Part shown: positions 23,102-35,114 of the stretch, one piece after another
Layout: the number at the start of each line of letters is the position of its first letter
Position numbering within the stretch: position 1 is the stretch's first letter
Assembly (NCBI RefSeq): GCF_963675165.1
Contig: NC_087384.1
Span: 3,618,501-3,682,500 of the forward strand
Source of the DNA: Halichondria panicea
Taxonomy: Eukaryota; Porifera; Demospongiae; Suberitida; Halichondriidae
Direction of reading: 5' to 3'
Length of the DNA: 64,000 nt
The notes under the pieces: generated by a model
What the model was told of the DNA's origin: nothing
The model's database searches: none
What the model saw: the letters and a program-made list of their open reading frames with translations, nothing else
Translations under genes and position numbers: made by a program

Positions 23102-24955
23102 CTTGAGCACCTGTGAACTTCGCCTTAGATACAGTTCAAATTTAGTGTTATTCTTTCGGCCTCGGTGTTGCGTGCAGGATAACAATTATAAATTCGAACA
23201 GTTCAGAACAAATAATTATTTCTGGCCTCTGTGTTCCTCTGTGTTCCTCACAATTTATGATACTGCGACAACTGTGGTCACGCACAAAACTAACAGTAGA
23301 AACTTTAGTGGTATCTCTGGTGCCTCTGGTGCTACAGTACTACCTCTTCCGCGGGAATTGGTCTATCCCGAGCACTAGTCTGGGTTCCCCTAACCTATAT
23401 CAAACAGTGTTAATGTAAGTGTTTATAATAATCAATTAAGTTCTTGGACCGATCCATAGAAAAAGACTTAAAATCATAACAAACTTAGCTATAGAGTAGT
23501 CAACCTGTCAGGACAAAGGACGAGCACGTAGTGGAGTGAAAAAGGTGAATTCGGTTGTCTACACACAGGATATTTGATTCTTCCATGTAATTAGTGATAG
23601 GTCATAGACGTTCTATTAGACGTTCTATTCTGGACACTACGAAGCTATCATGTAGTCTGAAACCTGAACATTTTTCTTACCCGACTTGGTACCCCGTATA
23701 ACTGAACCGCTTCTAAAAATGCTCTGTTATTCCCCATGAACCACAAATGATTATAGCTGACGTGTACAAGTATCCAAGTATCATAAATTTTTGTTGGTGC
23801 AAATTTATATACATTAAATGTTTGTACAATACAGCCCTCGAGCCCTCAATCCAAGCAAGTAGCCTGACAGAAGAACACCCCCACTCTACCACAGTACAAA
23901 AGAAGACCTTCACCGTGAGTAGAAGCCATCAGGTATGCTGCCAGTGTATACCAGTTCTCAATTGAAAGTGGCCTGGAATCATACCTTCTCGGTGTTGAGG
24001 ACGTCGTTTCAAAGTTTTCAGCCTCGTCTGCCACAATCAAATAGATAAACTGACATTCGACGTATCAATTAAGCACTGCAGTTGCGAATTTGAAACTTCC
24101 AATTGTACCGCAGAGTGCAACTGGTGCACAAAGAAAAGGTGTACTGGTACTGGTAACTGCCCTTGACATTGAGCCAGATTACTAATAACTTCCAGTTGTC
24201 CATCTACTACTAACATCTCTCGGTACAAGAGAGGGGTGCCGGAACACCTACGCCCACACACACGTTGCTAGGGAGCGCTAACTATGAACACGGATGTATT
24301 CACAGAATTATGAAGCAATAAACTAACTACTAGTGTGCACTCCAAAAACGAAAGATACACATGAGTAAATGCACACAGCCCCAACAGGCCCAAAGGTAAG
24401 AGAATAGATCATGTGACTAGGTAAATTGGCAGCGAATAAATTTTGGTAATTTACCGAATCAAGGTGACATTGCGTACAGAGAAGTAGACATTCTAAATAC
24501 GTGTAGATCTATATTAAATTTTTTTAAACAGGTTATAGTGTCATTGTCGACGAGCTGATGATGGCAGCACCAAGTTCTCTAGCTCACACTCTTCACTTGA
24601 TCCACCATATTAATGATGAAACTATAGTCTACCTAGATCTTGCCAAACATGATGATAGCACAGGGCCCACACAAAAATGTCTGACCTTAACAAGCTTGAC
24701 AAAGCTTTATACCTCTTCCCTTGTTGTTCAGTCTTCAGAATAATGTTTTCTAAGCTTCAGAGAAGAGAGAAGCTTCAGCCATTCCAATAATGATAAAACG
24801 GGAACTGACTTCTAGTACACGATAGTACACGAATATAAATGTCACAAAAGTGAACGAGAATATCCATTAGTCAGAATCTGACTAACGATTGACGCAACTA
24901 GTACCAGGCCTAGTTGTTCGCCTAACCGTTATAAAAGCGAAAACTCGGCCTGGGA
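23102..24955. other. No supported gene over about 1.85 kb
   Basis: Only short open frames, for example minus 24261-24037 (REMLVVDGQLEVISNLAQ) and plus 24558-24743. Neither shows a domain or convincing splice partner. The minus frame has protein-like composition and may be a decayed exon. Confidence 0.45.
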
Positions 24956-24959
24956 TCGA

Positions 24960-27900
24960 GGCTAGGTCCACCTCCCAAAAAGAAGAGATCTGGCCACACA
25001 ACCTATGGTTATAAGTACTGTAAGTATTGTGAGCACTGCCATCAGCAAGTGTCAAAGACCACTTATTGCCTCTGCTTAGAGCTCTACTGCTGAGCCAGTG
25101 GTCACAGCGACACTGACGACAATCTTGATGATGAACATTCAGCTTGTTCCGGTATAAATTGAATAAGGGACTAGATCTAGATATAGCTCGAAATATAATT
25201 GAAGCACTAAGCATAATAGTGTGTGCTTAACTCAGACGGACGTGTGCGTGTGCGGGCCTGCATGGGGCTAGCTGTATCATAATTATGACATAATTATTAC
25301 TGGTACTACATAGCATTATATATAATACACGTTTTAATATACCGGAACTGTGTTTATAATTCCGTTAAGTTTATAATTCCGTTAATCGTCAGATGGTGAT
25401 CATGAGCCAGGCAGCATTGACTCTCAGCAGTCTACAGTTTTGTCTGATCATGATTTAGGCCATGCAAGCTTCAATACTGGACTAGATCATCAACTGGACT
25501 AGATCATCCCATTCAGGTATATATATCATTCAGGTATATATATACGTATATATATACGAGTATACGAGTCAGTACAGTATCTGATAAGGAACCCTCTGAC
25601 AACCCATTTACGAATATTCAACATCACATCACACTATACTCACAATAATTTGTGCCTCATGCATAAGCTATGGAATACTACCTATTATTAGTATGGTCAT
25701 CTTCTAATTCAGCAGCGAATTCTGACAACGTGACTACCCTCTCTATACATGACTACCCTGTCCGCTGAATTACCGGTTAATTTGCCTTGTCCTTTGGCAA
25801 AGTGCTCTCAAATGTAGCACTTAATTGATTCGTTTCTTGAAATTCTTTGTTTTGACACTTGGCCGAGCCTTTCAAGTCAATAGCATTATTGAACTTGCAT
25901 CCAATGTACCTTGCATCCAATGTACCTGCACAGATACACAGATACACAAGGCATTAGGTTTTGATGTAAATGATTGGTGCACTGAGTACGTCACTCCATA
26001 TATGAGTTTGATAACTGTGTTTATACAACAGCTGCAAAGAATCGAAGAAGTGTTGCCATGTAGAAATGCGTCAACGTACTGAATGTGGATATCGCCTGGT
26101 TCCACACAAGCCTACAGACCACTAAAGCGAAGTATCACCAAACTGAAGCATCTCAATGTCAGAAATGGGTCAGAAATGGGAAGTGGGAAGAACGAAAGAA
26201 ATCAATTCCATCAGATTTTTTGTGTGACATATTATGATGGCAATGTATGGAAGACGTTTTGAGTATTTTAATTATTTTCTGGCTAACCCAAACTCTCATT
26301 AAGTGTAGACTGGTTCCAACCATTCAAACACACCACTTAATCTACAGGCGCATTATATCTTACTGTTCAAAATCTTCATCGAAGTGAGAGGTACAAAAAA
26401 GAAAACGTGATATTGGTTGGAGTCAGTATTAACTCGTATCTTTGTGATCGGCAAAAGTGGAAGTAAAGAAAACCATCAAGAACATTGTAAAGAAATATTG
26501 AAGCTCAGAGACTTCGATATTCCGTCCCCTTACTATTGATCCCATGCACAATCTTTTTCTGGGCACTGGCAAGCATGTATTTAAGGTGTGGAATATTTTA
26601 AGAACAAGACCTTGTTTGAAATTGAAAGTCCAATAAATATATCGAGCAATTACGGTGGTTTCACAGCTGATCAGTGGAGGCATTGGATAATATTGTATTC
26701 CATTATTGTATTCCATTATCGTTTTAAAAGGTGTCATTCCTGACTCGCACTAGAGATGTTGGCTGTTGTTCGTTAGAGCATGTTCAATTCTCCCCCGCAT
26801 TTGTAGAGCTGATGATATCGAGACTGCTGATGTCATGCTATTACAATTTTGCAAACTGTTTGAAGATATATGTGACAGGCTCTGGGAAAAAGGCAGCAGG
26901 CTACAATTGTTGAGATTTAAATACCAGATGATAGAGCAAAGAATTGCCTGTGCATTGATACGCTTGCGCTTAGTTTGCACATACCATGCAATAGCGGTAT
27001 TGAGAAACGCCCACTTAAAAATTGCTAAATTGGGAAAAGTAAGGTAATGGTTGCTGCTTAGACAAACTAGCGCTTCGGTGGAACGCGTTGGATTCAGAGC
27101 ATCAGGTTGGTAGTAGAAAGACTGTAGATAACTATAAGTTATCAGCAGTCCATAAATCTAGCTATTGCTCAATACCAATATCTGCTCCAATATGGCCTTT
27201 TTCCCAGAGCCTGTCACATCAGTATATCACTCCGAACATGCACCTTCATTGCCACATTATGGATTGTATAAGACCGTCGCATACATATTGGTGTTTTGCA
27301 TTTGAACGTTACAACGGAATTCTAGACACAAAATAAAAAATCAATTGAATCTCAGCTGTTGAAATTAGAACAGGAAGCAGACAAACTGCAACTCCCTGCT
27401 AAAGATGATTTTCTCTCTCTTTTGCCTCCAAATTGCCTCCAAATGCTGACAAAGACAATGACCATTGATTTTAATGCATTTGGTATATACATCGCCTAAA
27501 GATCTGCACTTATCCTTCAAAGCCTTTTCAAAAGAATGCTTTGACGGAAAAGTTGTTTCAACAGCAAATTTGTCTACATAAAAAGAATTGTTCACATGTA
27601 TTATTTCTACAGAGAGCGTGGCCGCATCCAACTAGTAAATAACAATATATCCTCATCAATTATAATGGCTAATTGGCCATCTACTGGAAACTCACTCGAT
27701 ACTCTAACTAGTGAGCAAATGAAACTAGTGAGCAAATGAATATAGGTGAAGTACAGTATTTTGTGAAGCACTCGATTAAGACTCTGCAAAGCCCTACGGA
27801 TACCCCAACTGACCCAACTGATTTGGAGTATCTGCTAAGGTATGTTTGGCCATAGATAAAGTTGTCCCCCGAACCACGCCGCGGTTGCCCTCCAGAGACT

Positions 27901-27985
27901 CCCGCTTGCCTCGCGGGAAAGTGTTTTATGCCTTTTCTGTACAGTAACAAAGGATTTTATATGGATAAAGACTTTAAATAGTATA
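24960..27985 (+). pseudogene. CACTA/En-Spm-like (tnp2 + DUF4218) transposase remnant, copy 2
   Basis: Ordered pieces run along the plus strand. A Cys/His N-terminal segment YCKYCEHCHQQVSKTTYC (25016-25070) is followed by SDTDDNLDDEHSACS. A hydrophobic region lies at 25790-25900. TIDPMHNLFLGTGKHVFKVW at about 26540-26605 is the tnp2 signature. MFVRACSILP...DDIETADVMLLQFCKLFEDI lies at 26766-26868, and TPNMHLHCHIMDC with YWCFAFERYNGIL at 27230-27325 (DUF4218). QEADKLQLPAKDDFLSLLPP (27372-27430) leads into a C-terminal part with GEVQYFVKHSIKTL near 27745-27790. The gene is interrupted by a 348 bp inverted-repeat segment (26871-27218) and by 16-17 bp tandem duplications (25894-25925, 27706-27739). 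It is inactive. It is more complete at the N-terminal side than copy 1. Confidence 0.7.
26871..27218. mobile_element. 348 bp MITE-like insertion inside the transposase
   Basis: Perfect 24 bp terminal inverted repeats (TGTGACAGGCTCTGGGAAAA then AGGC at 26871-26894; inverse at 27195-27218). The flanking transposase peptides (CKLFEDI before; TPNMHLHCH after) are contiguous in copy 1, so the segment is an insertion. I cannot define a target duplication. Confidence 0.75.
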
Positions 27986-28148
27986 CTATGTATGCCACGT
28001 GGCTAGTAATCTTGTTAGCTAAAGACGTTTGACTCTAGTTGGGCGCTTGTTTTAAAAAGTAAGTGTTTTTGGAATTGTGGAATTGGCTATGTACCTCTGA
28101 AAAGCAAGTTCATTGTATTGATAGTGTTTACTGTATATAAAAGCTTAA

Positions 28149-29042
28149 CCCTTTCCACGCTTTAGCCGACTATAGTCGGCATGGCTACTGATAAATTTCA
28201 AAAAATCATTGTGCACACTGTGTTGGAGCTATGCGCACGCTGCAGGTACCAGCACATGCGTATTGAGCTGCTCTTCCACATGGTATTTTGAATATTTTGC
28301 TTCGAGGTACGGTTTGATCAGAATTGTCGAAAGAAAAGTGACCGTTTTATAATTGCTACAAGATCTTTGTAGTACAACCTCAGGGAGGTTCTAGGGAAGC
28401 TAGAGAGTGAGAATATCGATGCTTATGGCCTTGTAGAGTGAGAGGACAGTGACTGAGGTCATAGCTAGGTAGGAAGCTTCCTTTCAGAGGTCAAACTAAA
28501 AAGAAAGAGCCTGAGAATCCTGAGGAAGACGCACTTGAGGTGGACCATCTTCCTGAACCTGGTAAGTCACTATGAGTAGCATTTGTAGTCTTGATAGCTT
28601 CACTATAGGTTTGTTTAGGCTAGTAAGTACAACAATGGACATCATGAGCCACCATTGAACTTGTAAACCTGTGTGTAGGTGAAGAAAATATTTCCCGGGA
28701 AAAGGGCGTCTGCCGATAGAACCTCAAATACAAGTTTCTGCAGATCCTGAGTGAGCCATGTCACCGTGAGAACATTCTGAACACTTATATTATATCATGT
28801 GTTCAGTCACTTCGTAACATCATACAATATTGTTTGTGTACATAATTGTGAATTTTTGTTAACAATTGTTATTTATGGGGTGGTGGTTGGTTGCTAGGCA
28901 ACGATGATGAGTCCATGGATGCGACAGGTCCGGTTCTACCTGTGGAACTTTGTTACAAGTGTTTTTAATATACGGTTCATGAGTTATAAATTTTTTAAAC
29001 AAAATATGCAAATATTCACTTTTAATTAAAGCAGGGAAAGGG
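28149..29042. mobile_element. piggyBac-like non-autonomous element flanked by TTAA
   Basis: TTAA stands directly outside both ends (28145-28148 and 29043-29046). The ends are inverted: CCCTTTCC..GCTTTA at the left, with the inverse TAAAGC..GGAAAGGG at the right. TTAA target sites with CCC-starting ends are the hallmark of piggyBac. A perfect 16 bp palindrome GCCGACTATAGTCGGC lies just inside the left end (about 28162-28178). No transposase domain is present. A diverged inverted copy lies at 45.93-46.61 kb. Confidence 0.75.
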
Positions 29043-29269
29043 TTAACAGACATCTTGATTGATAGAAATAAACAATGAAAGCTTGACTATTGGCATTGAA
29101 ATAGTGATGAAATAGTGACGATAGTTTGCGATAGTGTGTTTGGCTATGTACCATTTGCTTCCTAGTGATTTGTATGTGGATGTCTAGATCACTGACACCT
29201 ATTATTGAATGACCAATGCATAGAAATGACCTGTCAACAATTATTAAATCCTTCCACAGGAGAAATAGT

Positions 29270-29781
29270 GGCCCATGAGAATTTGCTCTATAAAGTACCG
29301 TTATTGGACAAAGAAGGTAGCTATAGATTTGGTGTATGTACTGTTTTTATGCCGTAGCTAAAGTTGGTGTGGTACGTTGTGAAAGTGTATCTCTTTTGCT
29401 TTCTAATGATATAAATTGTACCTCCTCCAAGGAAGATGAGTGTGAGCCTAGTACAAGCGATAGTACCTCGACTAATGATATAAATTGTACCTCCTCCAAG
29501 GAAGATGAGTGTGAGCCTAGTACAAGCGATAGTACTTCGACTAATGATATAAATTGTGCCAACAAAGGGCAAGAGGACATAGAAATGAAAATCCCACAAT
29601 TCAACAGTGCCTCCGAAATGCCAATGCATTGAGGGTTCAAAAGAGTTTGGCCTTAAACCCAGTGAGAGGGAACTCTAGCAGAAAGAGGCAATTGTTTAGA
29701 GACGAAGACATCACAGTTAATGACGATATGAATTCCCCATTACCAAAAAGAAAGTGTTCAAGAAAGACCAATGCTAAATAG
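29270..29781 (+). CDS. Hypothetical protein with 23-residue repeats and basic C-terminus
   Basis: A plus-strand exon or exons with two perfect-to-near-perfect 69 bp units (29406-29544) encode NDINCTSSKEDECEPSTSDS plus TST; a third unit is started. After a frame change the sequence continues as KSLALNPVRGNSSRKRQLFR, then DEDITVNDDMNSPLPKRKCS and a stop at 29781. The final PLPKRKCSRKTNAK looks like a nuclear localisation signal. No known domain. It may belong to the same mobile element as the convergent gene at 29.96-30.97 kb. Confidence 0.3.
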
Positions 29782-29954
29782 CCAACTCTATAGATACATG
29801 CAGTACATTTATTTTTATAATTACTTGTACATGCAATGGTTGACGCCTATAATATTTCCTTGACTTCTAATTACATGACTTCTAATTACATAATTATATA
29901 GAATGCAAAATACGAATTAGCTCAGTGTCTTCCTGATACCAGTGCTCTTCTTCA

Positions 29955-30971
29955 CTAATTTTTTTGCGCACGTTTGTATGCCTCCAACCAATGTGATGCC
30001 AATGAGAAGCCCCGAATTGTTACCCACAAATTAATTGTCTCCGACAACAATTCAGAAGACCACTCTTCTTCATCAATATCTTGAGAAACTAAACTCCAGT
30101 AGAATAGTACATTTTCATTTTGTCCGACGGCATCAACAATTGTCTTTCTGTTACAGTTAGAATCCTCAGAGACAACAACTCTTGGTAATGTAGTGCGAAC
30201 AACACCTTCCACAGTACAAAAAAATCGAAAAGATTCGTCATTCAATGGGAATAAACCACCACGATTTACTTTGTCCATCCACTCTGTAGTGTATTGAGTA
30301 AAATCTGTTGGTTCTCCCATGACAGCCATTTCTCCAAGACACATCTCAAATTGATCAATTTTTCACCTCTCTTTCTCTTGTACTTGCGTAGAGAAGCTTA
30401 AGCTTAAGTGCCACGTATCCACACGCATAACGCAGTGCATTTAACTCATCTTTATTAAATTCGACATCAACAGTAGCTGCACGAGTCAGAGGACCAGTAT
30501 CACAGCCAAACTGTTTCTTCAGTAACATCTCAAAAAGGGATCTAGCAACACTCTGAATTAGTAAAGGATCCTTTCCCAAAGTCTCAATGTTTAAACACAG
30601 TTGAGTCCAAAGAGTGCTTATTTGGCTTGTAGCTACTGTAGCTACTGTATGATATGCCATCCACAGTGATATGCCATCCACAGCTTTAACTCAGCAGTTT
30701 TTTTTTACCTTAACCTAGATGTTGTGAAACAGGACTTCAGGGCAGTTACTAAAGTTTGACAAAATGTAACAAAAAGATCATCATCTTTACCAAACAACAA
30801 CAAATGCTGTCCAATTTCTCTAGCCTTCTTTGCACGAGTAGTATCTACTTGTAGTTCTTTCTTGGATATTTCTTTTCTGACAGCATCTAAAACCAATTGA
30901 ACTGCTTCAGCCATTGTGCATGCACATTGGTTGCCTAGTAATTCATTGGTGGGCGTGGCGAAGGGCAACAC
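29955..30971 (-). pseudogene. Transposon-linked conserved protein (ALRYACGYVALKL / WVTIRGFSLA type)
   Basis: Minus-strand exon 1 starts at ATG 30912 or 30971 (MAEAVQLVLDAVRKEISKKE) and ends at a donor GTAAAA near 30710. A very short intron follows. Later pieces are DPLLIQSVARSLFEMLLKKQ, ELNALRYACGYVALKLKLLY, MCLGEMAVMGEPTDFTQYT and VNRGGLFPLNDESFRFF. The last is SETINLWVTIRGFSLASHWL, ending at 29955. I recall this arrangement from many sponge and cnidarian proteins encoded near DNA transposons, but cannot name a superfamily. A perfect 17 bp tandem duplication (30650-30683) and a frame change near 30350 break it. Confidence 0.5.
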
Positions 30972-31589
30972 GCATCGTTCAGCAAATTTACTTCCGTTGC
31001 CATTACTTCCGTTGCCAATCCCTCTCTTCTTTATCTATGGTTTGGCAGATGCAGATGCATGCTGTTTTATACCAGTTCAGCGCATTTATGCACGTTGTGC
31101 ATATGCCGAAATACCAGTGCAATATCCTATAGAAAATGGAACTCAACTTGAAACTGTGTTCATTGCTTGCCCAATACCTTTGAAGTATTCAGCTTAATTG
31201 CTTATTAATTTGTTTTTTTGCCTAACATTGTATTACACCTTGTGTTTGTGATTGATGTGATTGATGTATGCTACGACTGCAACAATAATAATAAAGTTAA
31301 GGTGTACTTATCCAGCTGACAGTATAATATAAGGCAAATAATTATACGCGCATAGTCAGTCTTGTATATATAATTATGTACAGTTGTATTGGGACATATA
31401 CTCATGCATCAGGAGGATATAACGTAAGCATTAATAATACAAATGAATTCATTGAGTCTGAGTTGCGCAATCTTCTGAGTTGGGACGACTGTGGAATCGA
31501 GGTGTGCGTGGAATCGAGGTGTGCGACACTTCGTGCCAGCAACTTCTTCTTGAGATTTGCAGATAAACCAGAGAAGTTCGACATTTTGA

Positions 31590-32998
31590 CTAGCAATTGC
31601 CCAAGAGAAAATATGTCGCTTTGCTTAAACTCGCGTTATATATATGTGGGTACTTCGAAAGGTATTCAGATCTTTCACGATCATTTAGGGTATACAAATG
31701 ACCAGACTCTTTCTCAGTAGCTTTACCAAAGTCTATTAAAACCGCGTGATACATTGCGACGTTGATGCACAACTTGTTGGATTTGTAGCAATCACAACAT
31801 TGTTGGATTTTATGTCATTGTGCAATTGTGCACAGACTAGAATCCATTCTCTTGCACAAGTAAGGCACAAGTAAGGTGTTGCATCTCTTGGAATAAAGTT
31901 ATCGTATTCAGGCCAATACCATGCTTAGTGGCCGGGCAGACGTACAAATACCAAACAAGTAAGGATGACAAACCTTGATTAGCATATTGGCTTCATGAAT
32001 GGCATCGCGTTGAGCTGTATAACTGAACACGTACCACAGAGAAAGATCCGCGACCAATGTACCTACTGCTTCCATTATCGATTGAGTCACTAGGATCAAT
32101 CTGGTGGTGAATAGGCTGCTGTACAACACTAGGAGCAAGTTGCCGTCCTTTCAGTACGATATGTTCTTTTAGCGCTTCTTTCCGTTTGAGTAGCTCCCAT
32201 TGCCACCTGTCCCAAAAAGATCTAGCCTTGCGCTGTTTGCTCGATTTGAAGTGCTTTTCTCTTGCTGTGCAATTGTGCTGTGTACTTTTTGAAACTTCTT
32301 ACGCTTCTTCCGCACATTTCGTATCTTTCTCTTTTCATTAACAGAGTGCCGACTCAGGGAATTGCTCAGTTGTAGATTGGACTGGATGGAGGGCTTGTTG
32401 CTTCACCAAAGTTTGAGCTGGAACTACTCTCCGATCTTTGCATGTGCGATTAATTAGTGCTGAGCAAAGCTCAAATTCTATAGATTTTCCCTTGGCCTTG
32501 TACTATACTATACTAGCTAGCCTACACGTACCTATATGGCTCTATATGGCTCACGGAGGAGGATTTTACAGCAGAGACAACACTTCCCTGACTAGGAACT
32601 TGCAGACATCCTTTGACAAACTGTTGATAACTTTGCCCAGTTTCCAAGATCTTCTCAATCTTCTCCACTAGGCATCCACCAATTAGTACCCATACCCAAC
32701 CGTTTGATGAGCTATTCTCACGACTTGATAGCATGGCAGAGAGTTCTACACAAAAACTTGTGTTTGATCGCCCATGCCATACTTGAAGTAGGTCAAGTAT
32801 AAATACTCCTGACAGTGGCGGCAAGAAAATTCCTTCAGAACTCTCGGTACTTAACAGGCATCCATTAAAAAATTGCATGACAATTGTAAGTATTAATTTA
32901 TTGTTATCAGTCGTACATATACCATTGGTTTTCTGAACCTGGCTGTAGATATCAATCTGAACACAATCAAAAAGTGTTTTGAGTTCTTGTTCTCTCAA
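31590..32998 (-). pseudogene. Protein kinase domain remnant
   Basis: Minus-strand pieces read in kinase order. WDRWQWELLKRKEAL precedes the domain (about 32210-32165). The glycine-rich loop IGRGSFSVVRV lies at about 32065-32030. DAIHEANMLIKVCHPYLFGI with CTS (about 32012-31945) is the helix C/beta-4 region. LHNDIKSNNVV (about 31830-31797) is the catalytic loop, with HND in place of HRD, and HAVLIDFGKATEKESG (about 31755-31705) holds the DFG motif. The beta-3 lysine segment is missing between the loop and helix C, and frames change at least three times, for example at gcacaagtaag duplicated near 31855. An upstream open stretch (32998-32522) may be its N-terminal part. The match is to an invertebrate kinase group that I cannot name more closely. 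Confidence 0.65.
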
Positions 32999-33070
32999 AT
33001 GAAAGAAGGGTGCAGATCGTCTCCTTAGTGTTTAATAGTTTATAATAGTTATTCATGTGAATTTATGTAG

Positions 33071-33608
33071 GTGCGATTCATCGGCACTATGAATCTCGTC
33101 GACGAACCTATAACGATAGTAGAAGAGAGTCTGTGGTGCTCAATAAGCGTTGGATTCCAGAAAAGAGTAAGGTTGTAGCTTAATTGTGTTACTAATTTCT
33201 TGTGCATGTGAAATAGAAGATGTTGAAGATAGATGCTGAGAAACAGAAGTGGTCATCAATAATTGACTACCAATACATGACAGATGAGTCAGAATCAGAT
33301 GATGAGAGCACGATACGGCAGCACAAACTACAATGGCGGTCTCAAGGTTAGCTCAATATTTTCCTCACACTGGTGTAAAACATTTGCATTTGTGCCATCT
33401 ACAGAGCTCAACAGCTTAATTAGAAAGCTTGATTCTCGTGGTACTGGTGAACCTGGAAGGGCTCCCATCAACAAAACTTCAACCGAAGGAAGCACCCTTC
33501 TGGAGTGTTGTTGAGACTTCAGATGACATCGATGCTCTTGACACAACTCCTCAACGGGGCACTCATACAGGTGCTAGCAACAGGAGGAATATAGCAAGTG
33601 CACTATAG
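33071..33608 (+). pseudogene. Conserved family with acidic linker and HKLQW(C/R)S motif, copy 2
   Basis: Three exons are visible: 33071-33171 (HYESRRTYNDSRRESVVLNK), 33217-33346 (KIDAEKQKWSS ... MTDESESDDESTIRQHKLQW, then RSQ) and 33415-33608 (ELNSLIRKLDSRGTGEP). Donors are GTTGTA and GTTAGC; acceptors are AATAG and CTACAG. After one frame change the last exon continues KLQPKEAPFWSVVETSDDID and stops at 33606-33608. Order and motifs match copy 1 at 4.46-5.77 kb, which keeps the N-terminal exons lost here. Function is unknown. Confidence 0.55.
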
Positions 33609-33959
33609 CTCTTGTCCCAAATGCTATTTATTTTTTATGTTTTGTATGGGGGTGCGGCTGCGCATGCGCATTTGTAACGATCTAGATCTAGCTGCTAGTG
33701 TTTAGGCGCCACACAGGACCCACCATTGATGCCACCACCTGCTGAGCTGCTGCACCGTCCTGCAGATATGTGTAGCAACACGCCTAATGGGATTCACTGT
33801 GATACATCTAGGTAAGCTTACAAGGTAAGCTTACAATGTTATACTTTGCTATACTTACAGTGGTGGACTATGTGAGCTTTGGTTTTATGTGTACGTTTCG
33901 CCTTTTAATATGCAAAAACATATGCAAAAACCTGTAACACAGTAAACAGGTGGTGGGCG

Positions 33960-34900
33960 TGGTGTGTGTGTGTACTTTCAAGATGTGTCGTCTTTAGGCA
34001 TCGTCTTTAGGCAAGGGGGGCTTGTATTGTGTGTGTGTACTCTTGAGCGAGTCAAGATGTGTATGTTTCGTCTTTAGGCAAGGGAGCTTGTATGTGTATG
34101 TTTGTGCGTGTGTGTGTGCGTGCGTGCGTGTGTGTGTGTACTCTTGTGCGAGCCTTGGTTGTCAAGATGTGTCGTCTTTAGGCAACAACCTGTCAAGATG
34201 TTTCGTCTTTAGGCAGGGGGGCTTGTATGTGTACGTTTGTGGTGTGTGGTGTGTGTGTGCGTGCGTGTGTGTGCGTGCGTGTGTGCGTGCGTGCGTGTGT
34301 GTGTGCGTGGCGTGTGTGTGTGCGTGGCATGTGTAGCGTGTGTGCGTGTGCGTGTGAGGGGGGCTTGTATGTGTACGTTTGTGTGTGTGTGTGTGTGTGT
34401 GTGCGTGCGTGCGTGTGTGTGTGTGCGTGGCGTGTGTGTGTGTGCGTGTGTGTGTACTCTTGTGCGAGCCTTGGTTGTCAAGATGTGTCGTCTTTAGGCA
34501 ACAAACTGTCAAGATGTTTCTTGTATGTGTACGGTGTGGGTGTGTGTGTGTGTGTCTCTTGTGCGAGCCTTGGTTGTCAAGATGTGTCGTCTTTAGGCTG
34601 TCAAGATGTTTCTTTAAGGCAGGGGGTTTGTGTATGTTTGTGTGTGTGGGTGGGTGTGTGTGTGTTGTGTGCTCTTGTGCGAGCCTTGGTTGTCAAGATG
34701 TGTCGTCTTTAGCCCGTCAAGATGTTTCGTTGTTAGGCTTGTCTGTGTACGTTTGTATGTACTCTCTTGTGCTTGTGTGTTTACTCTCTTGTGCAATATA
34801 CGTGAGCCTTGGTTGTCAAGATGTTTTGTCTTTAGGCAACAACTTGTCAGGATATGTCGCAGGGGGGCTCTGCTGTGCGAGCCTTAGTTGTCACAATGTA
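33960..34900. repeat. Complex minisatellite with TG tracts and TCGTCTTTAGGC core
   Basis: Irregular tandem units contain CTTGTGCGAGCCTTGGTTGT, CAAGATGTGTCGTCTTTAGG and CTGTCAAGATGTTTCGTC, separated by (TG)n/(GTGC)n tracts. Overlapping Cys/Val-rich frames are repeat shadows. Confidence 0.9.
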
Positions 34901-34927
34901 TTGCATGTGTGATGTACTTATAAAACT

Positions 34928-35112
34928 AACCCCCCCCTGACCTACCGGCGATGGTTCCCTACCGGCGATGGTTCGGGGTTAGACTTGCTCCCACCTAAGG
35001 GACTAATCCCCCATGAGTACTAGGGAATACCAGGACCAAATAAAATGCCCCAAGGTAGGGGGATTAGATTATGTGATGGCCCACCTATCCCCGGTAGGAG
35101 AGGGGGGTTGAC
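34928..35112. mobile_element. Short inverted-repeat element with C/G-run ends
   Basis: AACCCCCCCCTGACCTACCGG near 34928-34948 is matched by the inverse-like CCGGTAGGAGAGGGGGGTT at 35091-35109. The interior has a direct repeat (CTACCGGCGATGGTTC) and no coding capacity. It lies directly upstream of the reverse transcriptase remnant. Confidence 0.55.
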
Positions 35113-35114
35113 AA

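Noticed and set aside
33990-34850. TTTAGGC words as internal telomere repeats
   Set aside because: TTAGGC occurs only once per 50-100 bp core unit and never in head-to-tail runs, so it is part of a minisatellite.
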